NCBI GenBank assembly: GCA_022823305.1
Contig: JAJDXK010000026.1
Span: 1-34,478 of the forward strand
Direction of reading: 5' to 3'
Length of the DNA: 34,478 nucleotides
Origin: Alphaproteobacteria bacterium
GTDB lineage: Bacteria > Pseudomonadota > Alphaproteobacteria > UBA828
Shown here: one piece after another, positions 1 through 9,227 of the stretch
Position numbering within the stretch: position 1 is the first letter of the stretch
Layout: each line of letters begins with the position of its first letter
Position numbers and translations under genes: made by a program
The notes under the pieces: model-generated
Told to the model about the DNA's origin: nothing
Database searches by the model: none
Seen by the model: the letters and a program-made list of their open reading frames with translations, nothing else

Positions 1-2396
1 CGGCGGGCCGGCGCATTCACCACCGGCGCGAGCGGCGCGGCGGCGCGGGCTGCGGCGCGGCGGTCGGCGGGGACCGCGCGGTAGAGCGTGGTGCGCTGCA
101 CCGGCTCCCGCCCCAGCCCCTCGACGAGTGCCTCCATCGCGGCCGGCGGAAACTCCTGGCCGTGGCTCGCGCCGGCGGCGCGGGTGATGGACTCGTTCAT
201 CAGCGTGCCGCCGATGTCGTTGGCGCCGGCGCGGAGGCAGGCGGCGGCTCCCTCCCGCCCCATCTTGACCCACGAGGTCTGGATGTTGGGGACGACCGGG
301 TGGAGCGCGAGCCGGGCCACCGCGTGCATCAGCACCGCCTCGCGGAAGCTCGGCCCCCGCCGCGCGCGGCCCTTGAGGTAGAGCGGCGCCTCCGCGGCGA
401 CGAAGGGGAGCGGCACGAACTCGGTGAAGCCGCCGGTGCGTTCCTGCAGGGCGCGGACGCGCAGCAGGTGGCGCGCCCAGTGCCGCGGCGCGTCCACGTG
501 GCCGAACATGATCGTGGCGGTGGTGCGCAGGCCGAGCGCGTGCGCCGCCTCCATCACCTGGAGCCACTGGTCGGTGGCGATCTTGTCCGGGCAGATGACC
601 GCGCGGACCTCGTCGTCGAGGATCTCGGCGGCGGTGCCGGGCAGCGAGCCCAATCCCGCCTCCTGCAGCGCGGCGAGGAAGTCCGGCACGGTGCGGCCCA
701 GCGTCGCCGCCCCCTGCCAGATCTCCAGCGGCGAGAAGGCGTGGATGTGGATCGCGGGCTCCGCCTCCCCGATGGCGCGGCAGATCGCGAGATAGGTCTC
801 GCCGGTGTAGTCGGGGTGGATGCCGCCCTGGAGGCAGACCTCCGTGGCGCCCCGCGCCCAGGCCTCCTCCACCCGGCGCACGATCTCGTCGAGCGTCAGG
901 TCGTAGGGGCGCCCGCGCAGGTTCTCGCTCAGCCTGCCCTTGGAGAAGGCGCAGAACTGGCAGCGGAAGTAGCAGACGTTGGTGTAGTTGATGTTGCGGT
1001 TGACGACGTAGCTGACCTCGGGCCCGCTGACGCGCGCGCGCAGGTCGTCGGCGGCGGCGCACACCGCGTCGAAGGCGCCGCCGCGCGCGGCGAAGAGCCG
1101 CGTCACATCGTCCTCGCCCAGCCCCGCGCCGGCCTCGGCGCGCGCCAGCAGGCGCTCGATGCCAGGCGCCACCACCGCCGGCGCGGTGGCGGGGCGCTCC
1201 GGCGGCGCCTCGCTGGTGCCCGTGAGCCAGTCGTCGGTGCGGGGGTAGCCCTCGGCATCCACCATCCGCAGCACCCGCGCCCTGAGCGCCGGGTCGAGCC
1301 AGCGCTCGCCGTCGAGCGCGTATGGAGGATAGACCGTGAGCCGCTCGGCCAGCGTCTTGCCGGCGGCGGCGGTCTCGCGTGCGAGCGCGTCGAGGTGGGG
1401 CCACGGCGCCTCCGGGTTGACGTAGTCCTGCGTCACCGGCGAGACGCCGCCCCAGTCGTTGATGCCCGCCGCCACCAGCGGGGCGAGCGCGCCGGGGCTG
1501 AGGTTGGGGGGCGCCTGGATGTTGGCCGCTGGCCCGAAGAGGATGCGGGCCACCGCGATGGTCCAGAGCAGCGCGTCGAGGTCGGGCTCCGGCGCGCCCG
1601 CCATGCGCGTCCCGGGCTTCGCGCGGAAGTTCTGGACGATGATCTCCTGCACGTGCCCGTGGGCGTCGTGCGCCTCGCGCAGCGCGAGCAGGGCCTCGAT
1701 CCGCTCCAGCCGCGTCTCGCCGATGCCGATGAGGATGCCGGAGGTGAAGGGCACCGCCTCCTCGCCGGCGAGCCGCAGCGTCTCCAGGCGCACGGCAGGG
1801 CGCTTGTCGGGCGAGCCGTAGTGCGGCCCGCCCCTGGCCGAGAGGCGCTCGGCCGCGCTCTCCAGCATCATGCCCTGGGAGGCCGAGACTTCGCGCAGCG
1901 CCTTGAGGTCGTCGCGGCCGAGCACGCCGGGGTTGAGGTGGGGGAGGAGGGGGGTCTCCTCCAGCACCAGCCTCGCCATGGCCGCGAGGTAGGAGAGGGT
2001 GCTCCCGTGGCCGAGCGCCGCCAGCCCCTCGCGGGCCGCGCGGTAGCGCATCTCCGGCTTGTCGCCGAGGGTGAAGAGCGCCTCCTTGCAGCCGGCGGCG
2101 GCGCCCGCCTCTGCCACTCGAAGCACCTCGTCGGGCGTCATGAAGGCGGTCTCGCCCCGGCGCGGCGGGCGGGCGAAGGTGCAGTAGTGGCAGACGTCGC
2201 GGCAGAGATGGGTGAGCGGGATGAAGACCTTGCGCGAGTACGTCACGACGTCCGGGTGCGCCCGGTCGCGCAGTTGGGCCGCGCACTCGAGCAGCGGCGC
2301 GAGGTCGTCCTCGGCGGCGAGCGCGCGGGCCTGCACGGCGTCGGGCCGGTGCCCGCCCCGCACCGCGTCGAGCAGCTCGCGGGTGCTTTCGCGCAT
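1..2396 (-). CDS. fbiC: FbiC: fused CofG/CofH radical-SAM FO synthase (3' end outside window)
   Basis: FbiC makes the deazaflavin chromophore FO (7,8-didemethyl-8-hydroxy-5-deazariboflavin) of coenzyme F420 from a riboflavin precursor and tyrosine, in the cytosol. About 798 codons are visible. Two radical-SAM modules are present, each with the C-x3-C-x2-C iron-sulfur motif: CRDVCHYC at residues 65-72 (CofG half) and CYFRCQFC at 475-482 (CofH half). The start is the ATG whose complement is at 2394-2396, only 5 bases after the cofC stop, so the two are probably one operon. The reading frame stays open to base 1, so the stop lies to the left. The tail reached (RTTLYRAV, then Ala-rich) looks like the usual C-terminus, so little is likely missing. 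A long open frame on the opposite strand is a GC-driven shadow. Confidence 0.95.
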   Translation of the reverse strand, partial: MRESTRELLDAVRGGHRPDAVQARALAAEDDLAPLLECAAQLRDRAHPDVVTYSRKVFIPLTHLCRDVCHYCTFARPPRRGETAFMTPDEVLRVAEAGAAAGCKEALFTLGDKPEMRYRAAREGLAALGHGSTLSYLAAMARLVLEETPLLPHLNPGVLGRDDLKALREVSASQGMMLESAAERLSARGGPHYGSPDKRPAVRLETLRLAGEEAVPFTSGILIGIGETRLERIEALLALREAHDAHGHVQEIIVQNFRAKPGTRMAGAPEPDLDALLWTIAVARILFGPAANIQAPPNLSPGALAPLVAAGINDWGGVSPVTQDYVNPEAPWPHLDALARETAAAGKTLAERLTVYPPYALDGERWLDPALRARVLRMVDAEGYPRTDDWLTGTSEAPPERPATAPAVVAPGIERLLARAEAGAGLGEDDVTRLFAARGGAFDAVCAAADDLRARVSGPEVSYVVNRNINYTNVCYFRCQFCAFSKGRLSENLRGRPYDLTLDEIVRRVEEAWARGATEVCLQGGIHPDYTGETYLAICRAIGEAEPAIHIHAFSPLEIWQGAATLGRTVPDFLAALQEAGLGSLPGTAAEILDDEVRAVICPDKIATDQWLQVMEAAHALGLRTTATIMFGHVDAPRHWARHLLRVRALQERTGGFTEFVPLPFVAAEAPLYLKGRARRGPSFREAVLMHAVARLALHPVVPNIQTSWVKMGREGAAACLRAGANDIGGTLMNESITRAAGASHGQEFPPAAMEALVEGLGREPVQRTTLYRAVPADRRAAARAAAPLAPVVNAPAR

Positions 2397-2401
2397 CCGC
2401 C

Positions 2402-3076
2402 TCAGGCCGCGTCGGTGACGAGCAGGCGCGCGGCGATGCCGCTCTCGCGCAGGTAGTCGAGGGTGCGGCCCGGCGCCGGCCGCGCGAGAAAGGCGCGCAG
2501 GTCGTCCGGCGTGTCGATGTCCAGTCCGAGGCCCGGCAGCGGCACGATCCGGGGCGCGATGCCCAGCGCCCGCGCTGCCCGGCAGTGCGGCCCGAAGCTC
2601 TCGTGGCCGAAGCGGAAGGGCAGCACCCCCGGCGGCGAGCAGAGCACGCAGTTGGTGCCGCGCCGGTCGTGCGCCGGCACCAGGGTCACGGCCGGCGCGC
2701 CGTCCCGCCCGTGGCCCTCGGTCGCCGTCGCGATCTCGTCGGCGCGCGCGCCCGGCACGTCGCCCGGCACCTGGAGCAGGGTCGGGATGCCCTCCCGCTC
2801 CAGCGCCTCGGCCGCCCGCGCCACGGCTGCGCTCTGGCCCTCGTTGGCGGGCTCGGCGAGCACGCGCGCGCCGTGCCGGGCGGCGAGCGCCGCCGCCCAG
2901 TCGTCGCGGGTCACCACGATGGTCTCGGCCAGCCCCGGGACCCGGGCGAGGGTTTCCAGCACGTCCTCCGCCATGGCCCGGGCGAGCCGCCGCCGTTCCG
3001 CCGCGTCGAGGAATCCCGCCAGCCGCTGCTTGGCGTCGCCAAGATCCTTGACCGGAAGGACCGCTCCGATCGTCAC
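2402..3076 (-). CDS. cofC: 2-phospho-L-lactate (or phosphoenolpyruvate/3-phosphoglycerate) guanylyltransferase CofC/FbiD
   Basis: 224 residues, the usual CofC length. The family transfers GMP from GTP to a three-carbon phospho-acid, giving the activated donor that is joined to FO on the way to F420. Visible features are the N-terminal nucleotidyltransferase motif LPVKDLGDAKQRL (residues 7-19), a DVPG metal-binding region and a DIDTPDDL segment near the C-terminus. The start is GTG at 3074-3076, preceded by a GGGGGA ribosome binding site. It is the first gene of a probable cofC-fbiC operon. Which acid is used (phospholactate, phosphoenolpyruvate or 3-phosphoglycerate) differs among lineages and cannot be read from this sequence alone. 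The cofD/fbiA and cofE/fbiB partners are not in the window. Confidence 0.9.
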   Translation of the reverse strand: MTIGAVLPVKDLGDAKQRLAGFLDAAERRRLARAMAEDVLETLARVPGLAETIVVTRDDWAAALAARHGARVLAEPANEGQSAAVARAAEALEREGIPTLLQVPGDVPGARADEIATATEGHGRDGAPAVTLVPAHDRRGTNCVLCSPPGVLPFRFGHESFGPHCRAARALGIAPRIVPLPGLGLDIDTPDDLRAFLARPAPGRTLDYLRESGIAARLLVTDAA

Positions 3077-3157
3077 GTTGCTATCCCCCAGGTCCTCCGC
3101 AGGCCGGCGACCGCGTGCCGGTGCGCGACGCTAGGAAAAAGGCCGAAAGCTGTCAAA

Positions 3158-3185
3158 CCGGGCCACGCGCGCCGGGCCACGCGCG
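3158..3185. repeat. Two tandem copies of a 14-bp repeat
   Basis: CCGGGCCACGCGCG occurs twice head to tail (3158-3171, 3172-3185) in the 226-bp gap between the divergent cofC and kynU. A separate 13-bp palindrome CCTGCGTCGCAGG lies at 3240-3252, 50 bases before the kynU start. Either could be a regulator site; no function can be assigned. Confidence 0.5.
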
Positions 3186-3302
3186 GGCGGCCCGTCGCCC
3201 GGGGCTTCACCCATGACCCTGGCGAGAAATGCGGGCTAACCTGCGTCGCAGGGGACCGGCGCGCTGCGGGGCGGGCCGCTCTCCGCCAGGGCGGGAGGAC
3301 CC

Positions 3303-4535
3303 ATGGACCGCGCGACGTGCGAAGGGCTGGACCGGGCGTCCCCGCTCGCCCACTGCCGCGGGCGCTTCTCCCTGCCGGAGGGGCTGCTCTACTTCAACGG
3401 AAACTCCCTCGGCGCCCTGCCGAAGACCACCGCCGCCGACATCGACAGTGTCGTGCGGGAGGAATGGGGCCGGGGCCTCGTCGAGAGCTGGCTCGATGCC
3501 GACTGGTTCTTTCTCGCGCGCCGGGCCGGCGACGCCATCGCGCCGCTGATCGGCGCGTCCGCTGGCGAGGTCGTCTGTGCGGACTCCACCTCCGTCAACC
3601 TGTTCAAGCTCGCGGCCTCCCTGCTGCGCGCGGACCGGGGGCGACGCACCGTCGTCACCGAGCGCGGCAGCTTCCCGACCGACGTCTACATCCTGGAGGG
3701 ACTGGTCGACCTCTTCGACGGCAGGTTCGATCTCGTCCTGGCCGAGCCCGAGGCCATCGTCGGGTCGATCGACGGCGACACCGCGCTGGTCGTGCTGACC
3801 CACGTCAACTTCCGCACCGGCGCCATGCACGACATGGCGGCGATCGCGGCACACTGCCGGGCGCATGGCGTGCCCGCGATCTGGGATCTCAGCCACTCCG
3901 CCGGCGCCGTGCCGCTCGCGCTCAACCGCTGGGGGGTCGAGTACGCGGTCGGCTGCACCTACAAGTTCCTGAACGGCGGGCCCGGCGCGCCCGCCTACGT
4001 CTACATGGCCACGCATGCCGTCGCGGCGCACCAGCCGGTGGTGACCGGCTGGTTCGGCCACGCCGACCAGTTCGGCTTCGAGGACCGCTATCGCGCGAGG
4101 GAGGACATCGGGAAGTGCCTCGTCGGCACCCCGCCGGTCCTCTCGCTCCGCGCCGTCCTGCACGGGGTGCGCTGCTTCGACGGCGTGGCCATGGAGGACG
4201 TCGCCGCCGGGTCGCGGAGCCTTTCCGAGCTGCTGGTCCGCCTGGCGGACGAGCGTCTCGCTCGATACGGCTTCGCGCTGGCGAGCCCGCGGGAGCCGGC
4301 GAAGAGAGGCAGTCAGGTTTCCTTCGCACACCCCGAGGCCTACGCCGTGTCCAGGGCCCTGCGCGCCGCGGGAGTCGTCGTCGACTTCCGCAGCCCCGAC
4401 GTTCTCCGCTTCGGCATCGCGCCCCTCTACACGCGCCACGTCGACGTGTGGGATGCGGTCGACGCGCTCGCGCGGATCATGGCGAGCGAAGGCTGGACGC
4501 CGCACACCACCGCGACGCCGGACCCGGTCACGTGA
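3303..4535 (+). CDS. kynU: Kynureninase
   Basis: A 410-residue fold-type I PLP enzyme. Kynureninase cleaves L-kynurenine (or 3-hydroxykynurenine) to anthranilate (or 3-hydroxyanthranilate) and alanine in tryptophan breakdown. The family signatures are the N-terminal FNGNSLG loop (about residues 32-38), the WDLSHSAGAVPL segment, and the PLP-lysine segment TYKFLNGGPG with K221. The start ATG has a GGGAGG site six bases upstream. The usual partners kynA (tryptophan dioxygenase) and kynB (formamidase) are not adjacent. The neighbouring hydrolase at 4563-5411 is convergent and has an alpha/beta fold, but nothing shows that it is a formamidase. Length and motifs are normal. Confidence 0.93.
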   Translation: MDRATCEGLDRASPLAHCRGRFSLPEGLLYFNGNSLGALPKTTAADIDSVVREEWGRGLVESWLDADWFFLARRAGDAIAPLIGASAGEVVCADSTSVNLFKLAASLLRADRGRRTVVTERGSFPTDVYILEGLVDLFDGRFDLVLAEPEAIVGSIDGDTALVVLTHVNFRTGAMHDMAAIAAHCRAHGVPAIWDLSHSAGAVPLALNRWGVEYAVGCTYKFLNGGPGAPAYVYMATHAVAAHQPVVTGWFGHADQFGFEDRYRAREDIGKCLVGTPPVLSLRAVLHGVRCFDGVAMEDVAAGSRSLSELLVRLADERLARYGFALASPREPAKRGSQVSFAHPEAYAVSRALRAAGVVVDFRSPDVLRFGIAPLYTRHVDVWDAVDALARIMASEGWTPHTTATPDPVT

Positions 4536-4562
4536 GCAGACGCCGGGCGGAGCCGGCCGGGG

Positions 4563-5411
4563 CTACGAGAGGAAGGCGTCGACCAGCGCGTTGAACTTGG
4601 ACGGGCTCTCGTAGTTCATGAAGTGCGAGCCGCCCTCGTGCGCCTTGAAGATCTCGACCTCGGCGCCGGGGATCTGCGCCGCGATCCACTCCTGCGATTC
4701 GGCCGAGAAGATGCTGGCCTCCGCGCCCACCACCAGCGTCGGCCGCCGCACGCGCTCGATCACGTCGCGCCAGTCGAGCCCGCAGTGATCGTGCAGCAGG
4801 TCGGCCGCGTGGCGGCGCGGCAGCTTGCAGATCTCGCGCGCGAACCAGAGCAGCTCCGCCGCCGGCAGCGAGGGCGAGAAGAGGCGCGCGATCACCGGCA
4901 CCGTGGCCTCGGGCGTCTCCGCCGCCAGCACCTGCAGGTAGAACTCGGCCAGCGCGTCGAGGTCGGGCAGCAGGCAGCCGTAGGTGACGCGCTCGGCCGC
5001 GCTCCAGTCGGCCTTCGCGGTGACCGAGGGCGCCTGGTCCACGAACACCAGCCGCCCCAGCCGATCCTCGCCGAAGAGGTCGATGTAGCTCCAGATGATC
5101 GAGGAGCCGATGGAGTGCCCCATCAGGTCCACCTCGTCGAGCCCGAGCCGCTCGATCACCGCGCGCAGGTCGGCCGCGAGCCGGCTCACGCGGTAGCCGC
5201 CCGGCGGCGTGGTGGAGTCGCCGTGGCCGCGCATGTCGAAGGCCATGACGCGGCGTGAGCGCGACAGCACCTCGAGCTGGCGCCGGTAGGCCACGCCGGT
5301 CAGCGACCACGAGGGGATGATGATGAGCGGCCTGCCTTCGCCCGCCTCCACGTAGTGGAGCTCGATGCCGTCCCCGATATCGACCCTGCGGTCGGCGAGG
5401 CGCTGGGCCAT
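4563..5411 (-). CDS. Alpha/beta fold hydrolase
   Basis: 282 residues with a complete alpha/beta-hydrolase layout: an early strand then the oxyanion-loop region, FDMRGHGDST at 58-67, nucleophile elbow GHSIGS with S100, and catalytic histidine H263 in GGSHFMNYE. These are the features of small-molecule esterases, C-C hydrolases and haloperoxidase-like enzymes; the substrate is unknown. The ATG at 5409-5411 was chosen because GGAGGGAGGG stands directly before it; a longer frame reaching 5528 has no comparable site. It converges with kynU (27-bp gap) and diverges from the ABC exporter across 164 bp. No signal peptide is visible, so it is probably cytosolic. Confidence 0.85.
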   Translation of the reverse strand: MAQRLADRRVDIGDGIELHYVEAGEGRPLIIIPSWSLTGVAYRRQLEVLSRSRRVMAFDMRGHGDSTTPPGGYRVSRLAADLRAVIERLGLDEVDLMGHSIGSSIIWSYIDLFGEDRLGRLVFVDQAPSVTAKADWSAAERVTYGCLLPDLDALAEFYLQVLAAETPEATVPVIARLFSPSLPAAELLWFAREICKLPRRHAADLLHDHCGLDWRDVIERVRRPTLVVGAEASIFSAESQEWIAAQIPGAEVEIFKAHEGGSHFMNYESPSKFNALVDAFLS

Positions 5412-5575
5412 GGCCCTCCCTCCATGGAGCAGGAGCGGGCGCATCCTAAGCCAATAGCGGGCCCTCGCCCATCCCATATCCTCGTGATGGCGGCGTGACC
5501 GCGGCGGCATGAAGGGCGACGTGGACAACGCCGCGCCTTTGTGGTCGATGGGGGCGGGGCAAGCGGGCGGCGCCG

Positions 5576-8500
5576 ATGTATTTCGACCGCAGGCTGTGGC
5601 AGTTCACCGAGGGCTTGCGGCTGCGCATCGCGGGCGCGGTGCTGCTCGGCCTGCTCTCGGCGGCGGTCGGGATCGCGCGGCTGGCGCTGCTCGGCTGGCT
5701 GCTGGGGCGGGTCTTCCAGGGCGACGGCTTCGACGCGCTGATCCTGCCGCTGGTCGCCGTGGCGGCGGCGATGCTGGCGCGCGGTGTGCTCGAATACTGG
5801 CGCACCATGGCCGCGCACCACACCGCCGCCCTGGTGCAGCTGCAGATCCGCGCGCGCCTCTACGACCGGATCGCAGCCCTGGGCCCCGGCCAGTTCGGCA
5901 CCGAGCGCTCGGGCGACACGCTGCTCGCGCTGATCGACGGGGTCGAGCAGCTCGAGACCTACTTCGGCCAGTACCTGCCCCAGCTCTTCGTCGCCGCGGT
6001 CACGCCCTTCGGCATCTTCGCCTTCGTCGCCTTCCTCGATCTGCCGCTCGCGGGCGTGCTGCTCGGCTTCGCCCTGCTCACCCTGCTGGCGCCGGTGGCC
6101 TTTCACCACCTGGACCAGCGCTCGGCCAGGGCCAGGCAGCAGGCCTGGGCGGCCTATGGCGCGGAGCTGCTCGATTCGGTGCAGGGCCTGGCGACGCTCA
6201 AGGCCTTCGGCCAGAGCGCGGCCCGCGGGCGCTTCCTCGCGGAGAAGGCGCACGCGCTCTTCCGCAGCACCATGTGGGTGCTGGCCAGCAACTCGGCCTC
6301 GCGCGGGATCACCGACGCCGGCATCGCGGTCGGCGCGGCGGCGGCGCTCGGCGTGGGCGCGGCGCGCGTCGCGGACGGCACCGTCGGCATCGAGGTTCTG
6401 CTGATCGTGCTGATGATGGGGGTCGAGGTCTTCCGCCCCATGCGCGACCTGCGGGCGCTGCTGCACACCGGCATGCACGGGCGCTCGGCCGCCGACAGCC
6501 TGTTCCGCCTGCTCGACCGCGAGCCCGCCGTGCGCGACGCAGACGACGCCGCGGATGCGGCCGGGCTCCCGCCCACCATCGCCTTCGAGGACGTGCGCTT
6601 CGCCTACCCCGGCGGCCGGCGCGCGGCCCACGACGGGCTCTCCTTCGAGGTCGAGGCGGGCGAGCGGGTCGGCATCGTCGGCGCGAGCGGGGCCGGCAAG
6701 TCGACCATCCTGCGCCTGCTGCTGCGCTTCCACGACCCGCAAGGCGGGCGCGTCCTGCTCGGCGGCCGCGACCTGCGGGGGCTGGATCGCGCCACGCTGC
6801 GCGCCCGCTTCGGCGTGGTCAACCAGGACACCTACCTCTTCCACGGCACGGCGGCGGAGAACATCCGCTTCGGCAAGCCGGACGCAAGCGACGGGGAGAT
6901 CGAGGCGGCGGCGCGCGCCGCCAACGCGCATGCCTTCATCGCCCGCCTGCCGCAGGGCTACGACACCGTGATCGGCGAGCGCGGCATCCGGCTTTCCGGC
7001 GGGCAGCGCCAGCGCATCGCCATCGCCCGCGCGCTGCTGCGCGACGCGCCGATCCTGCTGCTGGACGAGGCGCTCTCCTCCGTCGATGCCGAGAACGAGG
7101 CGGTGATCCAGGACGCGCTCGGCCGCCTCATGGGCGGGCGCACGGTGCTCATCATGGCGCATCGGCTTTCCAGCGTGATCGACGCCGACCGCATCCTCGT
7201 GCTCGACCGGGGCCGCGTGGTGGAGAGCGGGCGCCACGCCGAGCTGATGGCCGCGCATGGCACCTACTGGCGGCTGATGGCGGACCAGGTGCGGGAGGGG
7301 CTGGAGGCGCCGCCGCCCGCGGCCGAGGCGGCCGCGCGGGCGGTCGAGCCCACCGCGGAGGACCGCCACCTCGCCGCCGCCGCGCCGGGCGAGGCCGACG
7401 ACGAGGTGCTGAGGGCCTCCGGCCTGGGCTGGTGGGCCGCGTGGCGGCAGCTGCTGGGCCACGTGCGGCCCTTCCGCGGGCGGGTGGGGCTTGCCTTCGG
7501 CTTCGGCGTGCTGCGCGTGGTGGCCTTCATCGGCGTCGGCGTGCTCAGCGCGCTGGTGGTGGCCGGCCTCAAGCAGGGCGCGGCCGTGGACGGGCTGCTG
7601 ATCGCGCTCTACGCCATCGCCCCGCTCGCGGGGCTCCTGCACTGGCTCGAGTCCTGGGTCGCGCACGACATGGCCTTCCGCCTGCTGACGGAGATGCGCA
7701 TCGCGCTCTACGACAAGCTGGACAGGCTGGCGCCGGCCTACCTGCTGCGGCGCCGCACCGGCGACATCGTCGCCATGGCGACGCAGGACGTGGAGCTGGT
7801 GGAGTACTTCTTCGCCCACACCGTGGCGCCGGCGCTGGTGGCGGTGCTGGTGCCGGCGGCGGTGATGGGGACGCTGCTGGTCTACGGCTGGCCGACGGCG
7901 GCGGCCCTGGCGCCCTTCATCGTGCTGGTGGGGCTCAGCCCCTTCCTCCTGCGCCGGCGGCTGGACAGGCTCGGCAGCCGCGCGCGCGAGGTGCTGGGCC
8001 TGCTCAACGCCCACGCCGTCGACACCATCCAGGGGCTGACGGAGCTCGTGGCCTTCCGCCAGGAAGGCGCGAGGCGCCGGGTCTTCCTCGACTTCGTGCG
8101 CGACCATCACCGCGTGCGCATTCCCTACTACCGCGACCTCACGGCCCAGATGGCGCTGATCGAGACGGCGACCGGGCTGGGCGGGCTCGCCGTGGTGATG
8201 GGGGGCGTGGCCTGGATCGCCGCCGGGCACCTGGAGGCGGCGCTGCTGCCGCTGCTCGCGATCCTCGCCATGGCGACCTTCCTGCCGGTCTCCGAGATCG
8301 CCCACATCGGCCGCCAGCTCGCGGACACCCTCGGCGCGACCCGGCGCCTCCATGCCGTGCACGGTGCGCAGGTCGCGGTCGAGGACGGCCCCGGCGCGGA
8401 GCCTGCGCCCGGCGCGCCGGCGCTCGCGATGGAAGGGGTGAGCTTCACCTACGTCGGCACGAAGCGGCCGGCGCTCTCGGGCGTCACCCTCGCGGTCCGC

Positions 8501-9172
8501 CCCGGCGAGACGCTGGCGCTGGTGGGCCCCTCCGGCGCCGGCAAGACCACGCTCGCCCACCTCTTCATGCGCTTCTGGGACCCGGACGAGGGCACCGTGC
8601 GGCTGGAGGGCGCGGACCTGCGCGACTGGACCCTCGATGCGCTCCGCGCCCGCATCGCGCTGGTGGCGCAGGACACCTACCTCTTCAACGACACGCTCCG
8701 CGCCAACATCCTCATCGCCCGGCCGGAGGCTTCCGAGGCGGCGCTGGCCGAGGCGGTGCGCCGCGCGGCGCTGGAGGACTTCGTGGCCGCGCTTCCCGAG
8801 GGGCTGGAGACCCGCGTCGGCGAGCGCGGCACGCAGCTATCGGGCGGGCAGCGCCAGCGCGTGGCGGTGGCCCGCGCCGTGCTCAAGAACGCGCCGATCC
8901 TGATCCTCGACGAGGCGACCTCGCACCTCGACGCGGTGAACGAGGCGCTGCTGCGCCGCGCCCTCGGCGAACTGATGGCCGAGCGCACCACCGTGGTGAT
9001 CGCCCACAGGTTGTCGACCGTGCGCGACGCCGACACCATCGTCGTGCTAGACGACGGCCGCATCGCCGAGAGCGGCAGCCACGACGCGCTGCTGGCCCGA
9101 AACGGCCTCTACGCGCAGCTCGTGACGCGCCAGCTCGCCGCGGCGGGCGGAACCGGCCGGGCGGCGGAATGA
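5576..9172 (+). CDS. Full-length (two-half) ABC exporter, CydDC/MsbA-like
   Basis: 1198 residues forming TMD1-NBD1-TMD2-NBD2 in one chain. NBD1 has Walker [10 protein letters not shown] (369-377), signature LSGGQRQR from 473 and Walker B ILLLDE (493-498). NBD2 has Walker [10 protein letters not shown] (984-992), signature LSGGQRQR from 1088 and Walker B ILILDE (1108-1113). Both H-loops (AHRLSS, AHRLST) are intact, so both ATP sites look competent. Residues 1-330 and about 610-930 are hydrophobic membrane domains. A linker of about 60 residues rich in Ala and Glu joins the halves. TMD1 ([15 protein letters not shown]) resembles CydD-type thiol exporters, which are normally two separate subunits; fusion is the unusual feature. 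Substrate unknown; no cytochrome bd genes nearby. Confidence 0.9.
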   Translation: MYFDRRLWQFTEGLRLRIAGAVLLGLLSAAVGIARLALLGWLLGRVFQGDGFDALILPLVAVAAAMLARGVLEYWRTMAAHHTAALVQLQIRARLYDRIAALGPGQFGTERSGDTLLALIDGVEQLETYFGQYLPQLFVAAVTPFGIFAFVAFLDLPLAGVLLGFALLTLLAPVAFHHLDQRSARARQQAWAAYGAELLDSVQGLATLKAFGQSAARGRFLAEKAHALFRSTMWVLASNSASRGITDAGIAVGAAAALGVGAARVADGTVGIEVLLIVLMMGVEVFRPMRDLRALLHTGMHGRSAADSLFRLLDREPAVRDADDAADAAGLPPTIAFEDVRFAYPGGRRAAHDGLSFEVEAGERVGIVGASGAGKSTILRLLLRFHDPQGGRVLLGGRDLRGLDRATLRARFGVVNQDTYLFHGTAAENIRFGKPDASDGEIEAAARAANAHAFIARLPQGYDTVIGERGIRLSGGQRQRIAIARALLRDAPILLLDEALSSVDAENEAVIQDALGRLMGGRTVLIMAHRLSSVIDADRILVLDRGRVVESGRHAELMAAHGTYWRLMADQVREGLEAPPPAAEAAARAVEPTAEDRHLAAAAPGEADDEVLRASGLGWWAAWRQLLGHVRPFRGRVGLAFGFGVLRVVAFIGVGVLSALVVAGLKQGAAVDGLLIALYAIAPLAGLLHWLESWVAHDMAFRLLTEMRIALYDKLDRLAPAYLLRRRTGDIVAMATQDVELVEYFFAHTVAPALVAVLVPAAVMGTLLVYGWPTAAALAPFIVLVGLSPFLLRRRLDRLGSRAREVLGLLNAHAVDTIQGLTELVAFRQEGARRRVFLDFVRDHHRVRIPYYRDLTAQMALIETATGLGGLAVVMGGVAWIAAGHLEAALLPLLAILAMATFLPVSEIAHIGRQLADTLGATRRLHAVHGAQVAVEDGPGAEPAPGAPALAMEGVSFTYVGTKRPALSGVTLAVRPGETLALVGPSGAGKTTLAHLFMRFWDPDEGTVRLEGADLRDWTLDALRARIALVAQDTYLFNDTLRANILIARPEASEAALAEAVRRAALEDFVAALPEGLETRVGERGTQLSGGQRQRVAVARAVLKNAPILILDEATSHLDAVNEALLRRALGELMAERTTVVIAHRLSTVRDADTIVVLDDGRIAESGSHDALLARNGLYAQLVTRQLAAAGGTGRAAE

Positions 9173-9227
9173 GGTAGGGCGGGGGGCTGGACGCTGGACG
9201 CGGCGGCGGGTCGAGCGCCGGCATGCT

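Noticed and set aside
162..2456. A 764-codon plus-strand frame opposite fbiC
   Set aside because: Its translation is Arg/Ala/Gly/His-rich and matches no family; the minus strand encodes a clear radical-SAM protein. GC bias keeps stop codons rare on the complement.
5412..5528. Extended N-terminus of the alpha/beta hydrolase
   Set aside because: The ATG at 5411 is directly preceded by GGAGGGAGGG; the extension lacks such a site.
5300..8560. A 1086-codon minus-strand frame across the ABC exporter
   Set aside because: Low-complexity translation and full overlap with a well-supported gene.
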